Shown piece by piece: positions 26,146-39,100 of a DNA stretch of 64,000 bases. This DNA is from Maratus speciosus. Taxonomy: Eukaryota > Arthropoda > Arachnida > Araneae > Salticidae. Both the position numbers and the translations under genes were made by a program. A model generated the notes under the pieces. It was not told where the DNA came from. It ran no database searches and worked only from the letters and a program-made list of their open reading frames with translations. The stretch lies in contig OZ010788.1 of NCBI GenBank assembly GCA_963932465.1, positions 674,458,484 to 674,522,483 of the forward strand, read 5' to 3'. How positions within the stretch are numbered: the first letter of the stretch is position 1; every line of letters begins with the position of its first letter.

Positions 26146-29100
26146 ATTTTGAACGGAGGGTGGTTTCTGGGTCTGGGGGTCATGATCGATGAAAATATAC
26201 CAACATTTTTTGAAATCGCTTTCCTCCGAACGGCTGCAATAGGTAGCTTTTTGTAAAGAAAGCTACCTAATATGATGAAGAATAAAGGAATTCTTTGGAA
26301 AGGTATTCTTCAGTACTCTTATACTAATTAACATCTTGTAATAACATACTAAAAGATATAAGATGAAAATTTTAAAAAACAGTAAATATAGTTGTATAGC
26401 TCTATTATAGTATCTGTTTAGATGTTTCGTTCTATCCGAGACATTTTCAAAACAAATAAATAAGAATATTCTAAAATTATGATGTAATGATTTGAAACGC
26501 CATCATTCAATTTTTCGCATACTCTTTCGGATGACGCATATTATTTTAAATTTGTACTTAGATGTCTACTTCCATATTCGTAACCATGGAGTCACGCAAG
26601 TCACCATTTTGGTAACACTAAATGATTCTGCATCGTTACTTATTGAATTTTCACATGTTATAATCTCTATGGGTTCTCTCATAATGGATGGAAAGTATCT
26701 TAAGGACTGTTTCCTAAAAATCCCCACAAAATTTGCTGTTGTGCAAAAGATCAAAGGAATACGAATCAGGCAAAATCTGCGCGTGAAGTGTTATGTTATT
26801 GTATATAAGAGCACGTCCGTTAGCCGACAGTTCATTAAATTATCTGTGTTTTCCGAGAATGGAGTCGAAAGAGGAGTGTTTGCATACGCGCTTTACGAAG
26901 GCAATAGTCTACATGGGAACAAATTCGTCGTGAACCATTTTTAGGTGCGTTCGTAATTATACAAATGCGTAGCACCTATAGTCGTCGTTCGGTCCGTCCG
27001 TCTGTCTCTCCGCCTGTCTGTCCGTCCGTCCGCATATAACAGAGCAAAAACTACCTAACCGAATGGTCTGCAATTTTAAATATGTAATTGTTGCAAAATT
27101 TTGTCGAGCCATTTCAAGTTTTATGAAAATCGGATGTATAGTAAAGTGAGGACAGATGCCGCAGAAATTGTATTGGAGACACTAGCGCTCCCTAGGCCAA
27201 ATTAAGTATTTCGTTGTGTGCCTAAGTGCTGTCTGCTGTGTTGTATGCGTTTCCACTGCTTAACTATTACTATTTAAATATTTCTGCCAGCTTTTATGCT
27301 TCAAACTTGCGTGGTAAGTTGCTAAAATTATTCTAATACAATTTTATTACATATTTTAAGTCAAATAAACAGAGATTTCATCCCAAAACTGATTGCAACT
27401 GTAGACTAGATCCTCGTAGAATACAGACATGCGCTTGCATTTTTCTCGCGTCGCTCACATGACACAAAATGGCGGTGAGGCATCTTATCCGCCAGTGTGG
27501 GACAGATGCCGCACCGAGGTTGAAGAACAGATGCCGCAAAATATACTTTTGTTTTTCGGTTTATTAAATTCATCATTGTTCATTTTAAGTAGAACTTACA
27601 TTTAAATGAACGTATATTGGCGCATTCTGCTACTTATAAAAATACTCTCAACAACAATGTTGGTTCACCATGTGTGAATAAGGAAACCGTAGGCAGTTTA
27701 CAATTCTCACCGTCTAAACTGTTAAACAAAATATCTCCTATCCGAATGGTCAAAAGACCTGTACAGACGAGTAAGAGAAAGCAAAAGGATGCAAATATTA
27801 CAAGCACAGAATTTTATAAACAAGAAAAAAGAAGAAGAAAATAAAAAGCAAGTGAAACTTGAAAGCGTCAAAGAACGATAGCTTGGCTGAAGTAAAATGT
27901 CAAAAAAAGGAAGGGAAATATCAACTTGAAAACACCTTACTTGAGGAAGAAACTAAAATATGATTTATCTTCTGACAATGAGCAAATAGTTCCTCTTATG
28001 GATTCTGATGGCAGTATTTGATTGGGATTTGATGACTCTGAATGTGCTGAGTGTCTGGAGTCTTATCAAGAAACAAAGTCTAAAGCGAACATGATTCAGT
28101 GCATCAAATTCAATAGATAGCTGCATGAAAAAGGCTCACTTTACTTTTGCAACGGGAAGTGTGGTGTGATTGTGGGCGAATGAAAATACAGAATCAAAGA
28201 ATGAGGAGAAAGGCCAAAAAATAAACAAGCTAGGGCAGGGCCTAAATAGAACCGAACTAATACTTACATTAAGAACAAACTTCAATGTTCGCCTGGATTA
28301 ATCCAGTGATTTATAGGCTTTTTTTTGTAATTATGCTGTCTATTGTTTCCAGTAATTATGCTGTCTATTGTTTCCAGTAATTATGCTGTCCATTGTTTCC
28401 TGTAATTATGCTGTCCATTCATGTAAATTCAAATATTTTGCTTTTCATTTTCATTTTTTTGTCTTAAGTTTAATATTTTGAGCTTACACTTTTGCATTTT
28501 GAAAAACTTTTCACAATTTAGTGATATATATGCATAATTTTTGTAAGTTTACTGTAATTTATTTTTATTTTAACTAGTTTGAGAAAATAAAATTGAGTTT
28601 GCTGGAAAAAAATAAACAACCTAGCTTTTTCTCCATGCGGCATCTGTCCAACGCCCCATGCGGCATCTTATCCATCAGTTAAAAAATGCTGTAAAAAAAG
28701 GACCTGTGGCAAAAATAATTATGCCTACTTTATTAAGAAGGTTTTAACTTGTTTAACATAGAAATTAGATTCTAAAAGGTTTGATCAATGATTTCTGGTA
28801 CTTAGTTTGTTGTTTTTTGCTTTATTGTACATTTTACAAGAAGAAAAGAAAAACTGCGGCATCTGTCCTCACTTTACTATATAGTTTAATGACAGGGACA
28901 GTCAAAAGTTTTCTGTTACATTACGGCCAATGGAAAAAATTATTTTAAATGCATTTTAATGATGGTACAATCCTTTTGAACAGAATGAAATGGATATGCA
29001 CTTATAAAGTGCACTAAAATATATATTCAGTACAATATGCGGTGCAAAAAATATTTATAAAACTATTTTTATAATCCGAGCACACCACATTTGACTCGTT

Positions 29101-32100
29101 TGACGTAAAATTTCCATTTTGTTTTTGACAAAAATATCTTCAAATGAACTATATACGATGTTCCATAACATTACTAGAAGGGACTCACGGCCAAAGGAGA
29201 ACTCTGGTCGGCTAAAGGCCCAAAAATTCACAAAGTCAAAGTTACAACAGTTAAAACGACTGTTTGACAAAAAAGACCGCGTATTAATTCATTCCTTGGC
29301 TGCCAAATTTAGTTTTTCACCCGGCTACCTACATAAGGCAATCACCAAGAAGCTTAAAGCTCCTGTCCCTGCCGGTGAAAACACTCATGAGCTAATGCTA
29401 ATCCTATGGGGAGGGATTTATCTAATATCTCGTTTGAATTTCGACATTTTTAAATAATTTTTTTTGCATTGGATATCCCAGGTCCGTCTCTACTTCCCAC
29501 CTTTTTTACTTTTTCAATTTCGGTCGCATATATTTTTTATAAAGTTACTTTCACTTTCAAAACCGGTTCTGAAAATGAAAGTGTCATTCTAAAAAATATC
29601 TGCAATTAAAATAGAAAAGTAAAAAAGGTGCAATGTAGAGACGGATCTTGGCTATCCAATGCAAAAAAATTATTTTATAATGTCGAAATGCAAAGGAAAT
29701 ATTAGAAAAATCCCTCCCCATAGGATTAGCATTAGCTTGTGAGTGCCTTCGTCGGCAGGGACAGGAGCCTTAACATCAAATATCACAAGAAATGAGTCAT
29801 ACCAAAACAAACAGAAAAGCAAATGGTTGTCGCGAAAACGAACTGTGGTCGCTTGTTCAAAAAATTCTGAGCGAGTATTCATCTTTGATGACGAATCATA
29901 TTTTACGCTCGCTCTCTCACTTTTAACGATAACGGTAGCTACTACGTATCTGACGTCTTCACCCCACAACCTATCATCAAATTCGCTACTAAAGCGAAAT
30001 TCGAAGACATGATCCTCGTTTGGATTGCAATGAGTCCGAAAGGCTTCATTCGTCCGTTCATCCGAAAGTTTGGGTTCGCTGTCAAAGGGCAATTGAATAT
30101 GTGCATTCGCCGTCATTTCCTTCCTTACATCGGTAGGAATTACAACGGCAGTGATTAAGTCTTCTGGCGAGACTTGAGTTATTATTTCAAAATCGTTCTC
30201 AGCCACTTCCGCCAGCAAAACATCACTTTCATAGGGAAGTACGACAACCCGGCTAACGTTCGCAAAATTCAGCCAATTTACCGGTTCTGGGCATATCTTA
30301 AGTCCAAAGTGTATGCTGAAGGTCGAAAAGCAGATAACATCCAGAGATTGATCAATCGAATCAAATACTGTCTCAGAATTGTGGATCTAGCAAGTACCAC
30401 CAAAAGTAAAATTGATAATTTCCGACTAAATGGTTTAATTGAATATCGGGTTTCAATTAAACCCGATAACACTTTTACATAGTAATACGGCTATTAGAGT
30501 TACCTTACAGTGCCCATTTCTACTCTTTGTCTCGTTTGTTCATAGCCTTCCAGACAAGAAAAGTTTGTGCGGATTTCTAGGAAACAGTCCTTACTTTCAT
30601 TGAACTTTATTCGGATGGTTTCTCCTTGATATAATCTTGCCAGGTCTGCAGTTTTTCTATTATATTTTATATCAGCAACAGGCGCCTTTTTTCCAATTAA
30701 TACTTTCTACCCATCATAAGAGAAAACGTAGAGATTGTTACACGTAAAAATTCAATATGTAACGATACAGCAACATTTAAGTTACCAAAATGTTGGCTGG
30801 AGTGACTCCATGTCCATGATATAAATTTGGTATAAATTTTCTTTTAAGTTATAAGGCATTTAGTATTTTATAAAGAACACGCTGTGAAAAGAAGAACATG
30901 ATACCGTAATTAGTATTAATATTAAGTTTAACTATATTACTTTATTTACATGCACACATGTATCATATATATTAAACGAGCAAGCGATTTTCCCGATTAT
31001 GAATGATATAAGTATACGACTGGGAATATTTTCATGAGACTTTCCTTCCATAATAAATAGATCACGAGAAAAAGATCTAGCTAGGTTCCAAATACAAGAA
31101 AATTCGTTTTCACAGGGTAAAACAAGATTAGCGTTCAAAATGCTTCTTGCTATAAATGGAAAAATGCTCAAACGATTTACACGAAACGTGTTGTCTATAC
31201 TAATTCGAGCACGAGAAACCCATCTAGTTAGGTTTTGAATTCGCGAAAGTTCTGTTTGAACTATTAAAACAAACTCAGGACTGAAAATACTGCTATATAT
31301 CGAAAACGGCTGGGACGATTTTCACAAAACTTGATGCTTATACTAATTCGAGCACAAGAAATCGGTTTAGCTATATCGCTAATTCGGTGAACTCGTTTTG
31401 TATGGTTAAAAAGAACTACTGTCTGAAACTGATGGTATAAATTGAAAATATTTTAGACGCGCTTCATTAAATAAGCTGAAGGGGTTTCAAGACTCTTAAA
31501 GTTTAAAATTTGCGAAATTTTATTTTTTTTTTATGTTAAACTCCAATCTTTTCTGAACATTTTGATATAATTGTTTACTTGAAATTCCTATTAGAAAAGA
31601 AGTTATGGCTTTTAGAATTATACCCGCTCAATAGCTGAAGCGGCGTTTCCGAAACTTTGAAGTCACTTTTCGCCAAATGACGTTTTTGGTCATAACAAGC
31701 ACGATATCTCAAAAACTTCTGCATATTTTTTCATAAAATTTTCAAAACATATGTTTCATGTATATATGTATATATATATATGTATTTCATATATGTTTTC
31801 GTCTGTATAAACGAAACCAAGAATTTCCTTTTTATTGTTCAAAAAAATATTTTTTTAGGTGATTATACTCTTGAAATTTCCTGAATTTTTCATTAACTAA
31901 ATACAGCTTTGTATTAAAAATATAAAAATGCTTTCAGTACAAATTTATTTAAGTTCAAGGTAATTATTACAATTTGAAGTATAAGTTGGCACCAAAATTT
32001 TTATTCTAGTTCCAAAATTTATTTTGTAATCCTGCGCGTTGTTATGCCGATTTTCTGCTCGTCAAATGTCTGACAGTTTGGAGCCCCCTGTAAATGCTAA

Positions 32101-35100
32101 TTCTGCAACTTGCAATTTTTTAAATGCATAAAATGGAAGAGCATACTTATATTTTTAATCCCAATTAATATTGTGCTTTAAAATCAAGTACATTTTAAGG
32201 TATTAAATGTTGAAAATGATTTTTTCGTCTTCATTTTTTTCAATTTTAAGAGTCTTGAGACCCCTTAATCGAATACGAGAAAACGATCTAACTAGGTCTT
32301 GACTTCGTCAAAAATATTTTTCATAGGCTTAAGTAATTTTCAAAATTAATTATCAGTAATCGTAATTATCGCCAATACCATTGATCATTGAAAAGCAACA
32401 CGGTCACGGACGATATCGAATACGGCGTAGCTATTTTCAGGAAACATGCCATCGATACTAAATCGAATACTAGAAAACGGTGTCGCTAGGAGACGACTTC
32501 GGAAAAATTCGTTTCCATAGGTTTAACCAAAATCCGAAATTAATCTTCAGTAATCGGGATTCACGCCAAAACTACGGTGAGTGACCAGCAATACAATTAC
32601 GGGCAATGTCGTGAACGGTGTAATTGTTTTTAGGAAATTTCCCTTCTATACTAAATCGAGAACAAGAAAATGGTCTAGCTAGATGCTCAATTTAGAAAAA
32701 TTCGTTTTGAAAGGTTAAAACAAACCAAAATTAAGTAAAAAAAATTATAAATCCAAAACGGTTGGAACGACGTTTATGTTAAAAGACTTATAAATTAATC
32801 TGAGCACAGGAAAACCATCTAACTAGGACTAAACTTCGAAAATATACGCTTTGGTTGGTTTAAACAGTTTTTTTTTCCGTTAATCTTCCGTATTCGAAAT
32901 TCTGGGAAATACTATTTGTCACTGATCAATTTTTAGAACCAAAGAAATGGGGGGGAAAGTGCGCAAAATAGGTGAATAAATACGGTATATGTTATTCAAT
33001 CATACCTGCATCTCCGGTATAGACAGAAATTTGAAGAATGTACTTGTGGTCCTCGTCAGCAACCCAAAAATTGTGGTAGACGGCATATCTTGCATTTTGT
33101 TCGAAATCCTTCAAGTCGAATCTCACCGAATAAAGTTTTTGATTTGTCAAAGCAAATAGATTGTCGTTACCTAGAAAAAAGAAAACTTAGTTAAGAAATA
33201 TGTCTGCATCGTTTACGAAATTCGTATTCTTTTTTATTGTAAATTTTGCCTTATTTAATCGGAGCATTTTCCCGATTAAATTAGACAAAAATTTTTGTTT
33301 TGAAAAACCGGTGACAAAAGAATAAAAATTCTTAAATACACAATTTTTTAAGCTATTTTGATAAAACAATTACGCAGCGAGAGGGTTAAACAGAAAAAAA
33401 GGTAGCAATGATTTAATTTATTAAAAAGCCTGATTGGATTAACCAATGATTCTAATAAGAGGCAAAGAGTTTGGTTGTTGTCAGTAACTCAAAATTCCCT
33501 TTCAGCCGCATTCTGGGACGCCAAAGTATCTTTGGTTCGTTTTCTACATCATTAACTGCTTTCTTATTTCGATTTCGATTTATTACATTCAACAATGCTA
33601 CCATTCTTTAGTTTTTGTTTTCTTTTTTGGATATATTTGGAGTAATTTTCATAACAGGTATGAATTTCATTTTTCATTTCCATACTTCTATTTTTCTCAA
33701 TCGTGTATAAATGATGAATTTTACGTCGTTTTTATTATTTTTTTTATATTTACATTTCAAATATTTTCTTTCATTTTTGGATATAATTCAGAATGCATAT
33801 CTTTGCATTGCATCCTTATATTAATTTTCAGTTTGAATATTGATATTAAAATTGTAAAAAACTGTAAAATAATTAATACAAATAGCCACCTTATTTGGGT
33901 TCTTCGGTAGATTTTACCTTCGGAAACCCAACAGAAAGTCAATCGGTCAAGTAGTTCAGAAATAACGAAAGTTTAATGCTCGGAACTCTTAATGTTAAAT
34001 TCCTTTTAAATCACTACAAAATGAAATATAATGGGAATAGTTTTTAAAGTATAACTACTTGCTGGTATAAACTGTTAATTTTGAATCGTACACTGAAAAC
34101 TTCTGTTTTTAAAAAATAATCACAGGTCACATTTCATATTTTTCCTTTAAATTAACTCAAAAAATTTAATTATTTTAAAATTAATTTTCCAAAGAAAATA
34201 ATTGAATAGCAGCCTAAAATATATTTCTAGAAGAACGAAGGGAATTAAGTTTTAAAATAAACTAAATTTTGGCTACTATATTATTTTCAAGTCAAGAATT
34301 TCAGAATGTTTTTTCACGCACGTTTCATTAAAAGTACATACATTTTTTTGTCTTACACTTCCTGTATATTTTAAGAAATTTTGGACAATGCATAAAAAAC
34401 GATCAGGCGCAGACTACACTACAGTTATATGACTTAAACATTTACTTATTTAATGCTAATAACATATGTCAAAAATGACATTCTAAGTGAAATAAAACTT
34501 TATTTTATGTTTTCTTTGTCCATCATTTTATAAAAGTATGGATTTCATAATTTGTGTAGTTTCTCAATATCGCTTTCTTGACTTGTCTTTATGATAGCTT
34601 TTATGAGGAAAAAATGAAATTAACAGCACTCGAAAGAATAAAAAAGGTGATACCGAGCCAGAAATCTTTTTCTATTTCGCCGAATCCTTCTTTGTAACTC
34701 TTCCAATCCTGGTAGAAGAAGTCTTTCGGTTTCTGAAAGTCACCTCTTCTTTGAATAACCTTGTAAAATTAATAAACATCATAAATATATTTTATCAACA
34801 TACATGTCTAAAATTTAACTAGCCCGCTTTGTTATATTTTGAGTTGGCAACCAAGTTCCCGCCATTTTGTTTTAAAATAATTTTTTTCTACCGGAATCTA
34901 TATTTGTTTTTTGATCGAGTTAATTTCATATCATTAAAATGGAATGTCAAGTTGAGAAACGGGAGAATTATTGACACCTCCTTCTTTTTACTTTTAATGA
35001 AGGTTGTAAGGCCGCAAAAGCTGCTCGCAACATTTGTGCTGTGCATGAAGAGGATACCATATCTGAAAGAACCGCTCGTGATTGGTATGCCAGGTTCAAA

Positions 35101-36132
35101 AATGGAAATTTTGACCTCAAAGACCTCGTTCTGGCCGTTCAGTTGAGTTCGATGAAGAGTGATTAAACCAACTTTTGCACGAAAATTCGCGTCAAACGAC
35201 AAGGGAACTGGCAGAGAAAATACAATTCTTCCACTCTACAGAAATGGGAAAGGTTCAAAAGTGTGAAGCATGGGTACCTCATGCTTTAAGTGGCAACAAC
35301 AAAAATCAACGAGCCACAGTCTCAGCTGGTTTGCTTGCTCGTCACCGCTCAACTCACACACATGTGGACATAAGCAACGATTTTTTTTTTTTTACCGAAT
35401 TGTTAATGGCGACGAAAAATGGTGCCTGTACATTAATATGAAGCAGCGCAAAGAATAGCTTAGCCCCACACCTGGCGACACCGCGCGTCAAACAAGATCT
35501 TCATCCGCGTAAATCGATGTTGTGCGTATGGTGTGACTGGGAAGGGATTATCCATTACTAATTGCTTGAACGGAACCAAACGGTGAACGCGGAACTCTAT
35601 GTTCGACATAAGGATCAACTCAACACGGCTATTCAAGGGGAATGGCCTAATTGGCAGCATGGAGTTCTTTTACTGCACGACAACGCCCGCCCTCATATCG
35701 CCAATATGACCAAGGATACCATCCAAATGCATGGCTCGGAAGGACTGTTACACCCGACGTACTCTATCGCTTTGGTACCAACGAATTTCCACTTCTTTCG
35801 ATCTTTTTCAAATGCTATGGGCGGAGTTTCGTTCAATATATTGCTGAATTGAGATGCAGAATTGAGAGCTTGGTTCGATGAAGTTTTCGAGTTGAAACCG
35901 TGTAATTTCTACCAACGAGGTACTGGAAATTTTGTTGAACATTGGGAAGAAGTTATAAACAACAAGGGAGAATAGATTATTGATACATTAGTTGTTAATT
36001 TTTATTTAAAAAAAAGGGGGGGGGGCGCGAACTTTGTTGCCAACCCAGTTGGAATTCCATTGCTGACATTCCATTTTAATGATCTGAAATATAACATAAA
36101 TTAACGCGATCAAAAAACAAAATATAGATCCC

Positions 36133-36166
<34 letters not shown>

Positions 36167-39100
36167 AAACAAACGACGTGAACTTTAGTTGCCAACCCAA
36201 TATAATTATTTAAGAAAATCACTTATATTTATCTAATAACTTTTATCACTTATTATTAATATTAAATTAAGGTTATACATATTAAACGTGAAAGCAGTAC
36301 GTTTAAAGGCTTATAAATACCTTTTAATACACAAATCAACATGTTCGGTGACATTTCCACGATAAATATAGTAAAGCGAGGAGAGTCTGCGCACATTTCA
36401 AAAGAATAATAATAATAAATCTAAATATTAATATTTTGATAAACTATGCATGAATAATTTTGACTTCATTTGTTTTTTATGCATTTCCATTGTCATTTTG
36501 TTGTTTTACTGTAATTTAATATAACAGCAGTAATAAAACCAAGAAAACTATTTTGCGCAATCTCTCCTTACAGGGTAGGAGAGAATGCGCATATGGGTAG
36601 GAGAGATTGCGCACATAGGTTGAAGCGATTTTTATTAATAATAACTACAATTAAACTGATAACAATAATAATTACACTTAATCGACATTGTTGAAAGGTT
36701 TTTGTGAGTAAATATTATTGTATTAGGAGTGACTATTTCAACCAGATGTTTAAATAATAAGTAAAAGAAAGAATTTTAACGACAGTTAAAAAATTTAATT
36801 TAAGAAGATTAAAATACCAGAAAAAGCAAGCCCTACTAAGATTACAAAATAACATTAATCTAGTTGATAACAGGTTTAACTTGAAAATTACTTCATTTCC
36901 ATTTCCACAGTTTCATAGTATTTTGTTTGCTAACCGAATTTGTCGTCGTCCACAATCGATGTACTTATTGTTGTAAATCGTGCATCTTTCGTGCAATCAC
37001 CTGCAACAAGCAATGCATTGAATCCAGTCAGTTGTCGAAGTTGTCTCGCTACAATTCCAGACATTCAGTGCACTCATCCTCACTAAACTTCGGGTTTTTT
37101 TCCTTGAGTTTTCTATCCCACTTTTTATGGAAGCACCTTATCTTCAGCATCCTTTTTAAGTCTTTTTTCATATATATTTTGTGGATCAGTAACATTAGTT
37201 GCACTCTGTTTTCTTTTGATTTGGATGACATTACACTACTTGGAATGGGTGAAAGGTTTTCCAAAACATTGTATTAGAAAATTTATTTTAGTTAACAAAA
37301 TTAATTTATTAGCAAATTAATTGTTCTTAAATTAAAAAATAAAACATATATAAATATTTAATTAAATTATTAACAAATATATTATTAATTTATTAACAAA
37401 AATAATTACATAAAATTAATTTAATAACAACTGTATTATTAATTTATTAATAAAATTTTTATCTGTAAAAGTATTTTTTTGCAAATTATTTTTTTGCCAA
37501 ATTTAGTTTTGATACTTATGTGTTTTTCCGAAATTATTTCAAAATTGATTCATTCATATGTTTTACACGTAATTTGCAATTCATACAAATTTATCAGTAA
37601 GCTGAGTATTCTCTCCTAGCACTTAAACTTATGGGGAAATGCGCCATCTCTCCTAAGTAGCAGATGCGTAAACTCTCCTATTTTGATAGGAGAGATTGCG
37701 TGGCCTTTTATTTAAACATGGCCACTTCTAAAATGAATTGTTGGTGTTCGCATACTTAGTCCAGGTTAGTAGTTTATAAAAAATAGTTTAAGGTCAAAAT
37801 ATTTTGTATTACTAACGTTCTATAAAAATTCTGACAAACAGTTATGAAAATTCAAGCATTTACTTTGGAAAAACAAAACAAAATAGCACTGTTTATCCAA
37901 GACGCTTGGAACAATCAATATGCAAATTCATATAGACACTGCACTAATGCTGCTGTACAACTACCTGGAGTCGCTGCTTGCGCACTCAACTCCTTCCCAT
38001 CGAATCTTTTTGTGCGCAATCTCTCCTACCGCGCGAACTCTCCTCTCTTTACTATAAACTATTTGAGCAAAAATTTGAAAAACCAACTTGATAAACAAAA
38101 TCACGAGATCAGAGGTATAATGAAAGCAAGTACTTATGTGCTTTAGTAAAAATGGTCATCTGTGAACGTGAATTATTTTACCCTATTTTTTTTAAAATTT
38201 ATAAAGCATCTCGTGCCAAATTTTGTAAATAAAAAGTATATATGAATTCAATTAATTTCGTTATAAATCGTTATAAATTAAAAACAACAACAAGATAAAA
38301 TAAATCCCGTTCACAGATGACCATTTTTATTAATGCACCTGCTTCCATTATACCTGCGATCTCGTGGTTTTGTTTATCAATTCATTTTTCAAATTTTTGT
38401 GAAGATAGTCTATTTATCTTTATTGAACTGTTTAATGTCACTGACTGTGAAACATTTTGATCTCTTTATTAAAAAGGTATTTATAAGCCTTTAAATGGTT
38501 TTATCCTTATTTCAGTATGCTTTGGTCGTCACAAAACTTTCTTCTTTGACAGTCTATATACGAGGCGAATCCAATATGAAGAAGACATTTTAAAAATACC
38601 ATTAGAAATCTCTTATACTTGTTGTCATGGCAATGGTTAAGAAGAAAATTTAAATTAATTAAAACTGTTTAAAGCTCAAATTAAGATCCGATTTTGATCA
38701 CCGTGAATTTAGCTTCGGTATTGTTAACCCCTTGAGGCAAGCGACCGGTATATGTGTCACTGAAGGTGCTCAGAATCGTTCATTATTCCCACTAGTTATT
38801 TTTCATAGAAAAGTTTACCATATTTTATCAGAGCATTTTCGAAATTCAATTACAGAAAATTTTCTGTTTTGAATAAATCGGCGGTAGAAGATTAAAAATT
38901 AAACGGACTCTCGTCCCGAAGGGGTTAATGTAGGAGACAACAAGGAAACAGTATTGTTGCCACGGAAAGAACAACGTATTCAATATCGAAATCTATAGCG
39001 ATAGCGTTCTTAATCAAGCAGTCACTTTTAAAATACACTTAATCTTATCCAGCCTGGTGACACCGCATAAAATTAAATAACTGATGAAGCATGCAACTTA

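Larger units (their letters stand above)
27139..28879 (+). mobile_element. pogo-type DNA transposon, internally deleted (1.74 kb)
   Basis: Both ends read TAGTAAAGTGAGGACAGATG inward and are flanked by TA. The subterminal word ggacagatgccgca recurs at about 27500 and 27528 and, inverted, near 28637 and 28661. A transposase tail ending in a zinc finger lies on the plus strand near 28020-28180, but no helix-turn-helix or DDE part is visible. It sits inside the insertion within the Tc1/mariner-like element. Confidence 0.85.
26703..30591 (+). mobile_element. Tc1/mariner-like element interrupted by later insertions
   Basis: The left end AGGACTGTTTCCTAAAAATC and the right end read inward AGGACTGTTTCCTAGAAATC are flanked by TA. 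The plus strand carries a broken transposase (29119-30480). The same family is present in one shorter piece at 55408-56736 on the other strand. Comparing the two shows that about 26945-29115 is an insertion here, containing a pogo element, and that 29358-29769 is a second one. An outer inverted repeat of about 130 bp (26570-26698 against 30692-30820) flanks the whole unit. Confidence 0.7.
14247..33005 (-). other. lectin intron 5 (about 18.8 kb)
   Basis: The donor is g|GTATG (33005-33004) and the acceptor is TTTTCAG (14247). Almost all of its length is made of transposons and satellite, described separately. An A-run is at 14301-14331. 14335-15440 is AT-rich with no gene that I can support; 14993-15190 is a low-complexity tatt/cattc-rich stretch. 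Confidence 0.85.

Noticed and set aside
26492..26944. 150-residue plus-strand frame
   Set aside because: It crosses the border of the Tc1/mariner-like element (TIR at 26703) and so joins unrelated non-coding sequences. No recognisable protein.
28327..28425. CRISPR-like array
   Set aside because: The repeats are directly adjacent 25-bp units without spacers, in a eukaryotic transposon.
29670..30218. 182-residue minus-strand frame
   Set aside because: It is antisense to the plus-strand transposase and runs through the TTAA MITE.
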